Of a DNA stretch of 5,516 nucleotides, positions 1-4,763 are shown in pieces. Positions within the stretch are counted from its first letter, which is position 1; every line of letters starts with the position of its first letter. The notes below the pieces were generated by a model. It was given only the letters and a program-made list of their open reading frames with translations. It made no database searches and had not been told where the DNA came from. The stretch spans positions 1 through 5,516 of the forward strand of contig JAUXIZ010000028.1 of NCBI GenBank assembly GCA_030620855.1, read 5' to 3'. The translations under genes were made by a program, and so were the position numbers. Source of the stretch: a candidate division WWE3 bacterium. GTDB lineage: Bacteria > Patescibacteriota > WWE3 > 9FT-COMBO-53-11.

Positions 1-963
1 GATGGTCATCGGTTTCATAATGGATCCCGGCTCGTAGCTTGTGGCGATAGATAGATTCCGAAACTCCTTTTTATATTTTTTAGTCTTAGCGGTGGGGGAA
101 ACATAGGGGCTAAAATTTCCGGGATCAAAGCTCGGGTAATTACCCATCGCCAAAACCTTTCCGGTTTTAGGCTCCAAAACTACGAATGACCCGCTTTTAG
201 CGCCGTAGCGTTTGACTCCTTCTTCAATCTTAGCTTCCAAAATCGACTGAATACCCCGATTGATGGTTAGGTAAAGATCCGCGCCGTTTTGGGCATCAAC
301 AGATATGGAGTTGCCGATTAAAATTGCCCAACCGGAGGCGGAGCGCTCTTGGGCCAAGCTTCCGGCTTTGCCCTTAAAATCCCCATCGTAGTAGCCCTCC
401 AGGCCGTTGTAGCCCGTGTCGATTCCATCCTCGTCGGAGGCGACAAACCCCAAAACAGCGGAGGCCAGGTTGCTTTCCGGATAAAACCTTCTGGGGTCGG
501 GCTCAAACCCCAAGCCGCTGATGTCTTTTTCTTTGAGTTTAGAGATCAAGCTTGCCGGGATTTTCCTTGCCAAAGAGACCCAAAGCTGCTCTTTTTTCGA
601 CAGGATCTCCTCAACCCGGGCTAAAAGATACGCTTTGGGATCTTTTGTGTCTTTGGGCATCGGGTTATAGCTGAAAAACCGACCATCCTCAAGAAGAACC
701 GGGACGATGTCTTTGGCCGCTTTTCTGGGATCTTCTAATTCCTGAGGATTGGCAAAAACGCGGTAGGACTCTTCATTGGTAACCAAAACCCCCCCGGAGG
801 AAAATATTTTTCCACGTTCGGCCGGGATTTCCGAAGCAAAAATATGCTGACGCTCCGCTTCAATTTGGTAGTGTTCGTGGTTAAGAACTTGGATATAAAA
901 AAGCTTACCGACAACCGCAGCAAACCCTAGAAAAAAGAGGAAAAGAGTGAGCCTCAGGCGCAT
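1..963 (-). CDS. ftsI: FtsI-type class B penicillin-binding protein (septal peptidoglycan transpeptidase), N-terminal part
   Basis: The gene is open at the window edge: 321 codons are visible with no stop, so the rest of the transpeptidase domain lies outside. The family is a membrane-anchored enzyme that cross-links septal peptidoglycan with FtsW and FtsQLB. Seen in the translation: a short basic start (MRLR), one membrane segment at about residues 5-27, then a PBP dimerisation domain with the ERG motif (49-51) and the stretch from G172 to G201 containing GYNGLEGYYDG. The transpeptidase domain begins near 240, with VLEPKTGKVLAMGNYPSFDP at 262-281. The catalytic motif is YEPGSIMKP, with nucleophile S314 and K317 (bases 24-13). 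The family usually has GSTFKP here, so IMK is a variant that keeps Ser and Lys. The start ATG at 963-961 shares one base with the ftsL stop (TAATG). No clear Shine-Dalgarno is seen, so translation is probably coupled. Position after ftsL favours FtsI over other class B PBPs. Confidence 0.93.
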   Translation of the reverse strand, partial: MRLRLTLFLFFLGFAAVVGKLFYIQVLNHEHYQIEAERQHIFASEIPAERGKIFSSGGVLVTNEESYRVFANPQELEDPRKAAKDIVPVLLEDGRFFSYNPMPKDTKDPKAYLLARVEEILSKKEQLWVSLARKIPASLISKLKEKDISGLGFEPDPRRFYPESNLASAVLGFVASDEDGIDTGYNGLEGYYDGDFKGKAGSLAQERSASGWAILIGNSISVDAQNGADLYLTINRGIQSILEAKIEEGVKRYGAKSGSFVVLEPKTGKVLAMGNYPSFDPGNFSPYVSPTAKTKKYKKEFRNLSIATSYEPGSIMKPMTI

Positions 964-1223
964 TAGCGTTTAAGAGCAACCGGTTGCGGAGGAAGATATT
1001 TGAGTTTTCCGGGCCTCATCCCCATTTCTTTCGCCTTCTCGCGAATTGAGGAAAGAGAAGATGCTTGGGCAATCTGGTTATCAAGTTCCAAAAGGCGGGA
1101 CTGCAGAACCTCTTTTTCGACGGCAAGCTCATCCATGCGCCGACCTTTAGTAACCAAAGAATTGGTTAAAACTACTTGAGCCACAATTGTTGCGAAAAAT
1201 AGCACGGCAAAGATTTTTTTCAT
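963..1223 (-). CDS. ftsL: FtsL-like small division protein (single membrane segment plus coiled coil)
   Basis: An 86-residue bitopic protein. Seen: a cytoplasmic tail of only about three residues (MKK), a hydrophobic membrane segment at about 4-24, a heptad-like charged and leucine-rich coiled coil at about 28-56, and the tail motif SLSSIREKAKEMGMRP (56-71), which matches the FtsL/DivIC pattern ending in xxAxxxGM..P. In the known system FtsL pairs with FtsB/DivIC and FtsQ/DivIB outside the membrane and activates FtsW-FtsI. The position between rsmH and ftsI is the classical ftsL slot. Start ATG 1223-1221 overlaps the rsmH stop as ATGA; the stop TAA 965-963 overlaps the ftsI start. It is shorter than the E. 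coli and Bacillus proteins (roughly 120 residues), mostly through loss of the cytoplasmic tail. An FtsB/DivIC assignment cannot be excluded from sequence alone; synteny favours FtsL. Confidence 0.82.
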   Translation of the reverse strand: MKKIFAVLFFATIVAQVVLTNSLVTKGRRMDELAVEKEVLQSRLLELDNQIAQASSLSSIREKAKEMGMRPGKLKYLPPQPVALKR

Positions 1224-2092
1224 TTTATTTTTCTGATACCTCTCAGCTTTGCCGAGCGTGAGCGAGGATTGGATTCTACCTCGTCCTTGGCGGGGGTAAC
1301 CGGTTTTTTGGTTAGGATTTCACCCAAACCGCTCTTTTCCAAATCCTTAAAGTAATCCTTAACCACCCGGTCCTCCAGCGAGTGAAAACTTATCACTGCA
1401 AGAGTTTCCCCGGCGCGTATTGCCTCAAACGCTCGGGGCAGTACGGACCGCAGAGAGTTTATTTCATCGTTCACTGCGATCCGGAGCGCTTGAAAAACTT
1501 TGGTTGCCGGATGCAACTTCCCTTTTTGTTTTGTGCCTGTAGCCTTCTCTATAACCTCAACCAGTTCGGAAGTTGCAGAGAAGGGCCTTACGGCACGGGC
1601 GCTAACAATAGCGCGAGCAAACTTGCCAGCCCGCTTCTCTTCACCAAGTTGTCGAAAAAGCTTTTCCAGTTCATTTTTTGTTAAGCCGTTTAAAAGATCT
1701 GCTGCGGTGACGGAAAGCGCGGGATCGACCCTCATATCCAAAGGCTCGTCCTTCTGGAAGGTAAATCCCCTCCCAGACTCCTCAAAATGCCAGGAAGAGA
1801 TGCCTAAATCCATGAGCACGCCGTCAACACTGGTGAATCCATTTTCTTTGGCAAGTTCCAAAATATCCTTAAAGTTCCCGACCGCAAAGCTAACCTTGCC
1901 GCTCAATCTGCGCTTTGCCCGCTCCAAAATTGAAGGATCCTGGTCAATGCACAAGACCTCACCACCCTTTTCTAAAATCGCAGTGGCGTGACCGCCTTCA
2001 CCGCAGGTTGCGTCAATGTAACGCCCCCGGGGTTTAACTTGTAAGATATCCAGTACCTCCTTAAGAAGTACCGGTTTGTGAACTGCTTTCAT
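1220..2092 (-). CDS. rsmH: 16S rRNA (cytosine(1402)-N(4))-methyltransferase RsmH (MraW)
   Basis: A 290-residue SAM-dependent methyltransferase that modifies N4 of C1402 in the 16S rRNA decoding centre. Seen: the N-terminal HKPVLLKEVLDIL (5-17), the SAM-binding glycine loop YIDATCGEGGH (25-35), the acidic residue after strand 2 (CIDQD, 48-52), MDLGISS (94-100), GRGFTF..EPLDMR (107-121), HPATKVFQALRIAVNDE (194-210), ISFHSLEDRVVK (233-244) and a basic C-terminal NPRSRSAKLRG. These are all RsmH signatures. The glycine loop is TCGEGGH where many relatives have TFGRGGH. The start at 2092 is chosen because the family begins with M-x-HxPVLL. An in-frame ATG at 2170 would add 26 non-homologous residues inside mraZ. 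The gene begins 5 bases after the mraZ stop and ends in TGA, overlapping the ftsL start (ATGA). It is about 20 residues shorter than the E. coli and Bacillus enzymes, with no visible missing motif. Confidence 0.97.
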   Translation of the reverse strand: MKAVHKPVLLKEVLDILQVKPRGRYIDATCGEGGHATAILEKGGEVLCIDQDPSILERAKRRLSGKVSFAVGNFKDILELAKENGFTSVDGVLMDLGISSWHFEESGRGFTFQKDEPLDMRVDPALSVTAADLLNGLTKNELEKLFRQLGEEKRAGKFARAIVSARAVRPFSATSELVEVIEKATGTKQKGKLHPATKVFQALRIAVNDEINSLRSVLPRAFEAIRAGETLAVISFHSLEDRVVKDYFKDLEKSGLGEILTKKPVTPAKDEVESNPRSRSAKLRGIRKIK

Positions 2093-2097
2093 AAAAA

Positions 2098-2517
2098 CTA
2101 AAGCTTTAAGCTGCCGGAGGCTTCTTCGCCCAGCTGTTCCAGGCGCTTGTTCCACCTTTCGGCCGACCAAAGCTCAACCCACTTGCCAAGCCCTACAAAA
2201 ACAACCTCTTCCCCGGGTTTTACTCCCGAATGCTCAACCAACGGCTGGGGTAAAACAAACCGGCCCTGAGAATCAAACTCAATCTCATGCGCACCACCCA
2301 TAAGAAAACGGGCGGTATCGCGCACTTTAGGATCGGTTAAAGGCCCGTTGAGAACCTCTTCGATCAAAGATGCCCAGCTACCCTTGGAAACCAGAAGAAG
2401 CGCCCCTTCATAACCTCTCATTGCAACTACATTGTCCGCGAGATCTTCCCGGAGCTTCTTAGGCAAGGCAACCCTGTTTTTGGCACCCACTCGCACACGG
2501 TATTCACCGATAAGCAT
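2098..2517 (-). CDS. mraZ: MraZ, transcriptional regulator of the dcw cluster
   Basis: A 139-residue protein of two SpoVT-AbrB-like half domains. The family forms rings and binds direct repeats upstream of its own gene, controlling the mraZ-rsmH-fts operon. Seen: the N-terminal MLIGEYRVRV typical of MraZ, the first swapped-hairpin motif GAKNRVALPKKLRE (11-24) and the second, DSQGRFVLP (82-90). The second motif is canonical (DxxGRxxxP). The first is degenerate: D is replaced by G and the G before R15 by N, while R15 and P19 remain. Being the first dcw gene, directly downstream of a TGGTG repeat array (2545-2604), supports autoregulation. The spacer before ATG 2517 has only a weak AAAAG rather than a strong Shine-Dalgarno. 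The stop TAG is followed 5 bases later by rsmH. The C-terminal tail after about residue 125 is Glu/Gly/Ser-rich. Confidence 0.95.
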   Translation of the reverse strand: MLIGEYRVRVGAKNRVALPKKLREDLADNVVAMRGYEGALLLVSKGSWASLIEEVLNGPLTDPKVRDTARFLMGGAHEIEFDSQGRFVLPQPLVEHSGVKPGEEVVFVGLGKWVELWSAERWNKRLEQLGEEASGSLKL

Positions 2518-2536
2518 GATCTTTTATTAAAGGGCA

Positions 2537-2552
2537 GGTGTTTATAGACACC
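2537..2552 (-). other. Small inverted repeat in the mraZ leader
   Basis: GGTGT and ACACC form a 5-base stem around a 6-base loop (CTATAA), reading the minus strand from 2552 to 2537. One arm overlaps the last TGGTG box and the loop carries most of the TATAAA element. It ends about 20 bases before the mraZ ATG. It could be a leader hairpin, or simply a result of the box sequence; the stem is short. Confidence 0.25.
2541..2546 (-). promoter_or_regulatory. Alternative -10 element (TATAAA) for mraZ, candidate P2
   Basis: TATAAA on the minus strand at 2546-2541 matches the -10 consensus at 5 of 6 positions and lies 23 bases before the mraZ ATG. No good -35 is found 16-18 bases upstream, because that position falls inside the repeats. 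If used, it would give a very short leader and put the MraZ boxes in the -35 region. It is a weaker candidate than P1 because it lacks a -35, though its -10 is better. Confidence 0.28.
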
Positions 2553-2604
2553 AAGCGGCATTTAGCACCACCTTAAGGCACCAACCGCCACTTATCACCA
2601 CTTT
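2545..2604 (-). repeat. MraZ-box array: two tandem 30-base units of three decamers each
   Basis: Read on the minus strand, the six successive decamers are AAAGTGGTGA (2604-2595), TAAGTGGCGG (2594-2585), TTGGTGCCTT (2584-2575), AAGGTGGTGC (2574-2565), TAAATGCCGC (2564-2555) and TTGGTGTCTA (2554-2545). Decamers 1-3 and 4-6 form two units that agree at 23 of 30 positions. TGGTG occurs exactly four times, at 2600-2596, 2583-2579, 2570-2566 and 2553-2549. Known MraZ boxes are short G-rich direct repeats with a 10-base period (TGGGN with 5-base spacers in E. coli; AAAGTG[T/G] with 3-base spacers in Mollicutes). The first two decamers fit the Mollicutes pattern well. The array sits immediately upstream of mraZ, so operator function is a strong inference. 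Confidence 0.78.
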
Positions 2605-2629
2605 AAAGGAAAATAATTAGATAAGTCAA
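2600..2629 (-). promoter_or_regulatory. Candidate sigma-70-type promoter P1 for mraZ operon
   Basis: On the minus strand TTGACT (2629-2624) matches the -35 consensus at 5 of 6 positions. The -10 is weaker: TAAAGT at 2605-2600 after an 18-base spacer, or TTTAAA at 2607-2602 after 16 bases, each 4 of 6. The spacer is AT-rich. Transcription would start near 2593, so the repeat array would cover the -10, the start point and the early leader, a good arrangement for repression. This is pattern matching only; promoter preferences in this lineage are poorly known. Confidence 0.45.
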
Positions 2630-2630
2630 G

Positions 2631-2646
2631 CCCTAAAGATCTAGGG
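2631..2646 (-). terminator. Weak hairpin after glyS, doubtful terminator
   Basis: CCCTA (2646-2642) and TAGGG (2635-2631) can form a 5-base stem with a 6-base loop directly after the glyS stop. No T-run follows at once; the next bases are CTTGACTTAT, which hold the P1 -35 box. It could weakly pause or stop transcription at the end of glyS, but read-through into mraZ seems likely. It is recorded because it is the only stem at this operon boundary. Confidence 0.25.
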
Positions 2647-3930
2647 TTATATCTTGGAAGAAAAGTAAGGAAGTAAATCGTCAATTACTATCCGATCTTG
2701 CTTGGTTGTATCACGGTCGCGGACGGTGACCGTACCATCTTCTAAAGTATCGTAATCAACTGTTACGCACCACGGAGTACCGATTTCATCCTGGGCAAAG
2801 TAGCGCTTCCCGATGTTGCCCCGATCATCCCAAGCAACCGGAAACTCTCCCTTTAGAGAGTCATAAATCCCGCGGGCCTTTTTAACCAGATTGGGTTTGT
2901 TGGCGACCAGCGGAAAAACCGCAACTTTATAGGGTGCAAGGCGGGGGTGGAGTTTTAGAACGACTCGCTTTTTGCTCCCCTCCCCTTCCTCATCGTAAGA
3001 GTCCAAAAGAAATGCAAATGCCGAACGCTCAATCCCAACCGACGGTTCCACAACATAAGGGACAAATTCTTCTCCGGTTTCTTCATCTTTATAAGAAAGG
3101 TTGTGGACCTTAAGATCAAAGTCGCTCCGATTGGCAATCCCCTCAAGCTCGCCCCACCCCCAAGGAAAGTTGTACTCAATATCAAAAGCGGTAACCGCGT
3201 AGTGGGCCCGCTCGGTGACCTCATGCTCGCGGAATCTCAAGCTTTTCCTCTTCATACCCAACGCCTCATACCAAGAAATTCTTTCTTTTTGCCAAAACTT
3301 AAACCACTTATCCGCTTCCTTGGGGTGGCAGAACCACTCCAGCTCCGCCTGTTCAAATTCTCGGGATCGGAAGATGAAATTTCCGGTTGTAATCTCGTTC
3401 CTAAAGGCCTTGCCAATTTGAGCGATGCCAAAAGGCATCTTTAAGCGGTTGGTGTTAACAATGTTTTGAAAGTTGATGAAAATTCCCTGAGCCGTCTCTG
3501 GCCGCAGGTATGCCAATCCTTCCTCATCCTCAACCGGCCCAACGTAAGTCTTAAACATAAGATTAAACATTTTAGGCTTGGTGAATTCTTTGCCGCCGCA
3601 GTTTGGACACTGCTTTTTCTCTAGAGTATCCTCGCGGAACCTCTGATGGCAACCTTTGCACTCAACGAGTGGATCGGCGAAATTTTCGGTGTGACCGGAG
3701 GCCTCCCAAACCTTGGGGTTATAGATAATGGCTGAATCAAGCCCAACAACATCTTCCCTGCTCCAAACAACCGTCTCCCACCACGCACTTTTGATGTTAT
3801 TTTTGAGCTCCGTACCCAAAGGGCCAAAATCCCAAAAACCGGAAAGTCCTCCGTAAATCTCCGAAGATGGATAAACAAAACCGCGGCGCTTAGCCAAAGA
3901 AACGACTTTTTCGAACCGATCTGAAGCCAT
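2647..3930 (-). CDS. glyQS: Glycyl-tRNA synthetase, single-chain alpha2 type (class II)
   Basis: A 427-residue enzyme that charges tRNA-Gly with glycine in the cytoplasm. It is of the homodimeric type (often named glyS or glyQS), not the alpha2-beta2 GlyQ+GlyS type of E. coli. Seen: the N-terminal LAKRRGFVYPSSEIYGGLSG (12-31), the GPLG segment of motif 1 (36-39), a zinc-binding insert with C91, C94, C108 and C111, LRPETAQGIF (142-151), motif 2 FRNEI...FRSREFEQAELEWF (176-200), motif 3 EPSVGIERSAFAFL (295-308), and a C-terminal anticodon-binding domain from about 330 (APYKVAVFPL, GKRYFAQDEIGTPWCVTVD). All expected blocks are present, so the gene looks complete and active. ATG 3930 gives the usual N-terminus, but no Shine-Dalgarno precedes it. 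It lies 26 bases after recO and 129 bases before mraZ. Confidence 0.97.
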   Translation of the reverse strand: MASDRFEKVVSLAKRRGFVYPSSEIYGGLSGFWDFGPLGTELKNNIKSAWWETVVWSREDVVGLDSAIIYNPKVWEASGHTENFADPLVECKGCHQRFREDTLEKKQCPNCGGKEFTKPKMFNLMFKTYVGPVEDEEGLAYLRPETAQGIFINFQNIVNTNRLKMPFGIAQIGKAFRNEITTGNFIFRSREFEQAELEWFCHPKEADKWFKFWQKERISWYEALGMKRKSLRFREHEVTERAHYAVTAFDIEYNFPWGWGELEGIANRSDFDLKVHNLSYKDEETGEEFVPYVVEPSVGIERSAFAFLLDSYDEEGEGSKKRVVLKLHPRLAPYKVAVFPLVANKPNLVKKARGIYDSLKGEFPVAWDDRGNIGKRYFAQDEIGTPWCVTVDYDTLEDGTVTVRDRDTTKQDRIVIDDLLPYFSSKI

Positions 3931-3956
3931 GCTGCTAATAGGTTAACACTTGGGGC

Positions 3957-4721
3957 TTATTTCTTTCTAGCCGTTATTTTGATTTCCCGCCTTGCTTGCT
4001 TTACAAAATCGGCGGCTGAAAGCTCCTTCTCCAAAGTTTCTCTAAGATAGTGGGCTAAAATCTTTTCCGAATCGATAAGCTGATGGTCCTCATACCTCAA
4101 GCGCGACAGCTCATTCCAGTTGAGCCGGGCCAACTTGCGGATAAAAAGAAGCTGGTCTTCCGTCAAAAGAAGTCCGTCTTCAAAACAATCGCGGCATACG
4201 GTCCCTCCATGACCAACTTGGAAATATTTTTCGACAGAAAGTGGGTTGGTGCAGGATGCGCACTGGTAAAGTTCCGGCCCAAACCCGTGATGGTTTAGGG
4301 CTTTGACTTCAAAAGCCCTAACCCAAAGCTCGTGGTTTTCCTTAGCTCGCGAAAGAAGGGACATGGATTCCAAAAAGAGCCGGTAAGTTGGGTAATGCGG
4401 CTGGCCGTCAACAAGAAAGGCGTTTAAAAGCTCCGCCATATAAAAGGCAAGCGCAGCTTTATTAAGATCGTCCCTGAGCTGGTAAAAAGTGTTTAGGATT
4501 TCCCATTCGGTGATAACGTCCATATTTTTCCCTTTGTGGAAAAAGTAGTAGCCGTGGGTAAAAAGCTCAGTTGCGGAAGTTTTTCGTGAGGTTACCTTGC
4601 GTGCGCCGGGCGCAAAGGCGGTTATTCTTCCCCGACCCCGCGTGTAGATAGTTAATATCTTATCGGCTTCGCCAAAGTCTTTTTTTCGAATTACGATTCC
4701 TTCTTCTTTAAAGGTAGGCAT
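3957..4721 (-). CDS. recO: DNA repair protein RecO
   Basis: A 254-residue recombination mediator. In the RecFOR pathway RecO binds single-stranded DNA and SSB and, with RecR, loads RecA at gaps. Seen: an N-terminal OB fold with the family opening EGIVIRKKDFGEADKILTIYT (up to about 27) and GRITAFAPGARK (31-42), a helical middle region (about 85-150) and a zinc finger with C154, C157, C176 and C179. The C-terminal helical part ends in a basic tail (REIKITARKK). The length is normal for the family. ATG 4721 is preceded by AAGGAG (4738-4733) with an 11-base gap, the only strong Shine-Dalgarno in the window. It lies 42 bases after the DUF4012 gene and 26 before glyQS, so co-transcription with both is likely. 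Confidence 0.95.
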   Translation of the reverse strand: MPTFKEEGIVIRKKDFGEADKILTIYTRGRGRITAFAPGARKVTSRKTSATELFTHGYYFFHKGKNMDVITEWEILNTFYQLRDDLNKAALAFYMAELLNAFLVDGQPHYPTYRLFLESMSLLSRAKENHELWVRAFEVKALNHHGFGPELYQCASCTNPLSVEKYFQVGHGGTVCRDCFEDGLLLTEDQLLFIRKLARLNWNELSRLRYEDHQLIDSEKILAHYLRETLEKELSAADFVKQARREIKITARKK

Positions 4722-4740
4722 TAAGGCAGGAACTCCTTAA
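4721..4740 (-). promoter_or_regulatory. recO ribosome binding site inside an inverted repeat
   Basis: The minus strand from 4740 to 4721 carries TTAAGG and CCTTAA arms (6 base pairs) around an 8-base loop. The first arm contains most of the AAGGAG Shine-Dalgarno (4738-4733), and the second ends on the A of the recO start codon. A smaller alternative palindrome, AGGA-GT-TCCT, lies inside. If folded, the RNA would hide both the ribosome site and the start, suggesting coupling to translation of the upstream gene. The stem is short and AT-rich, so the effect may be slight. Confidence 0.4.
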
Positions 4741-4763
4741 ATATAGGCAGTGGGTTGCGACCT

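Larger units (their letters stand above)
2518..2646 (-). promoter_or_regulatory. glyS-mraZ intergenic region: dcw operon control region
   Basis: This 129-base gap is the longest non-coding stretch in the window. In transcription order it contains a short hairpin just after the glyS stop, a candidate -35/-10 pair (2629-2600), a 60-base repeat array (2604-2545), a TATAAA element inside a small hairpin (2552-2537) and a short AT-rich leader up to the mraZ ATG. No small ORF or RNA gene is apparent. Its size and repeat content, in an otherwise tightly packed segment, mark it as the place where dcw transcription is started and controlled. Confidence 0.75.

Noticed and set aside
318..923. Short open frames at 318-506, 349-624 and 735-923
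   Set aside because: They overlap the continuous ftsI frame (963 to the window edge), which encodes recognisable PBP motifs.
1382..1991. Plus-strand open frames at 1382-1684 and 1500-1991
   Set aside because: They lie entirely antisense to rsmH, whose protein matches a known family along its full length; the plus-strand products are low-complexity and resemble nothing known.
2093..2170. Upstream in-frame start for rsmH at 2170, adding 26 residues
   Set aside because: The added residues overlap mraZ and do not resemble the RsmH N-terminus, while M-x-x-HKPVLL at 2092 fits the family start.
2545..2604. CRISPR array or integration-site repeats
   Set aside because: There are only two imperfect 30-base copies, directly adjacent and without spacers, just upstream of mraZ; a MraZ operator explains them better.
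3103..3444. Plus-strand open frames over glyQS (3103-3444, 3215-3421) and minus-strand alternate frames (2955-3224, 3621-3878)
   Set aside because: They are shadows of the well-supported glycyl-tRNA synthetase gene.
1220..3930. Alternative genetic code (UGA as glycine), as in some CPR lineages
   Set aside because: rsmH ends cleanly at TGA exactly where the family ends and overlaps the ftsL start, and no gene here needs an in-frame TGA to be read through.
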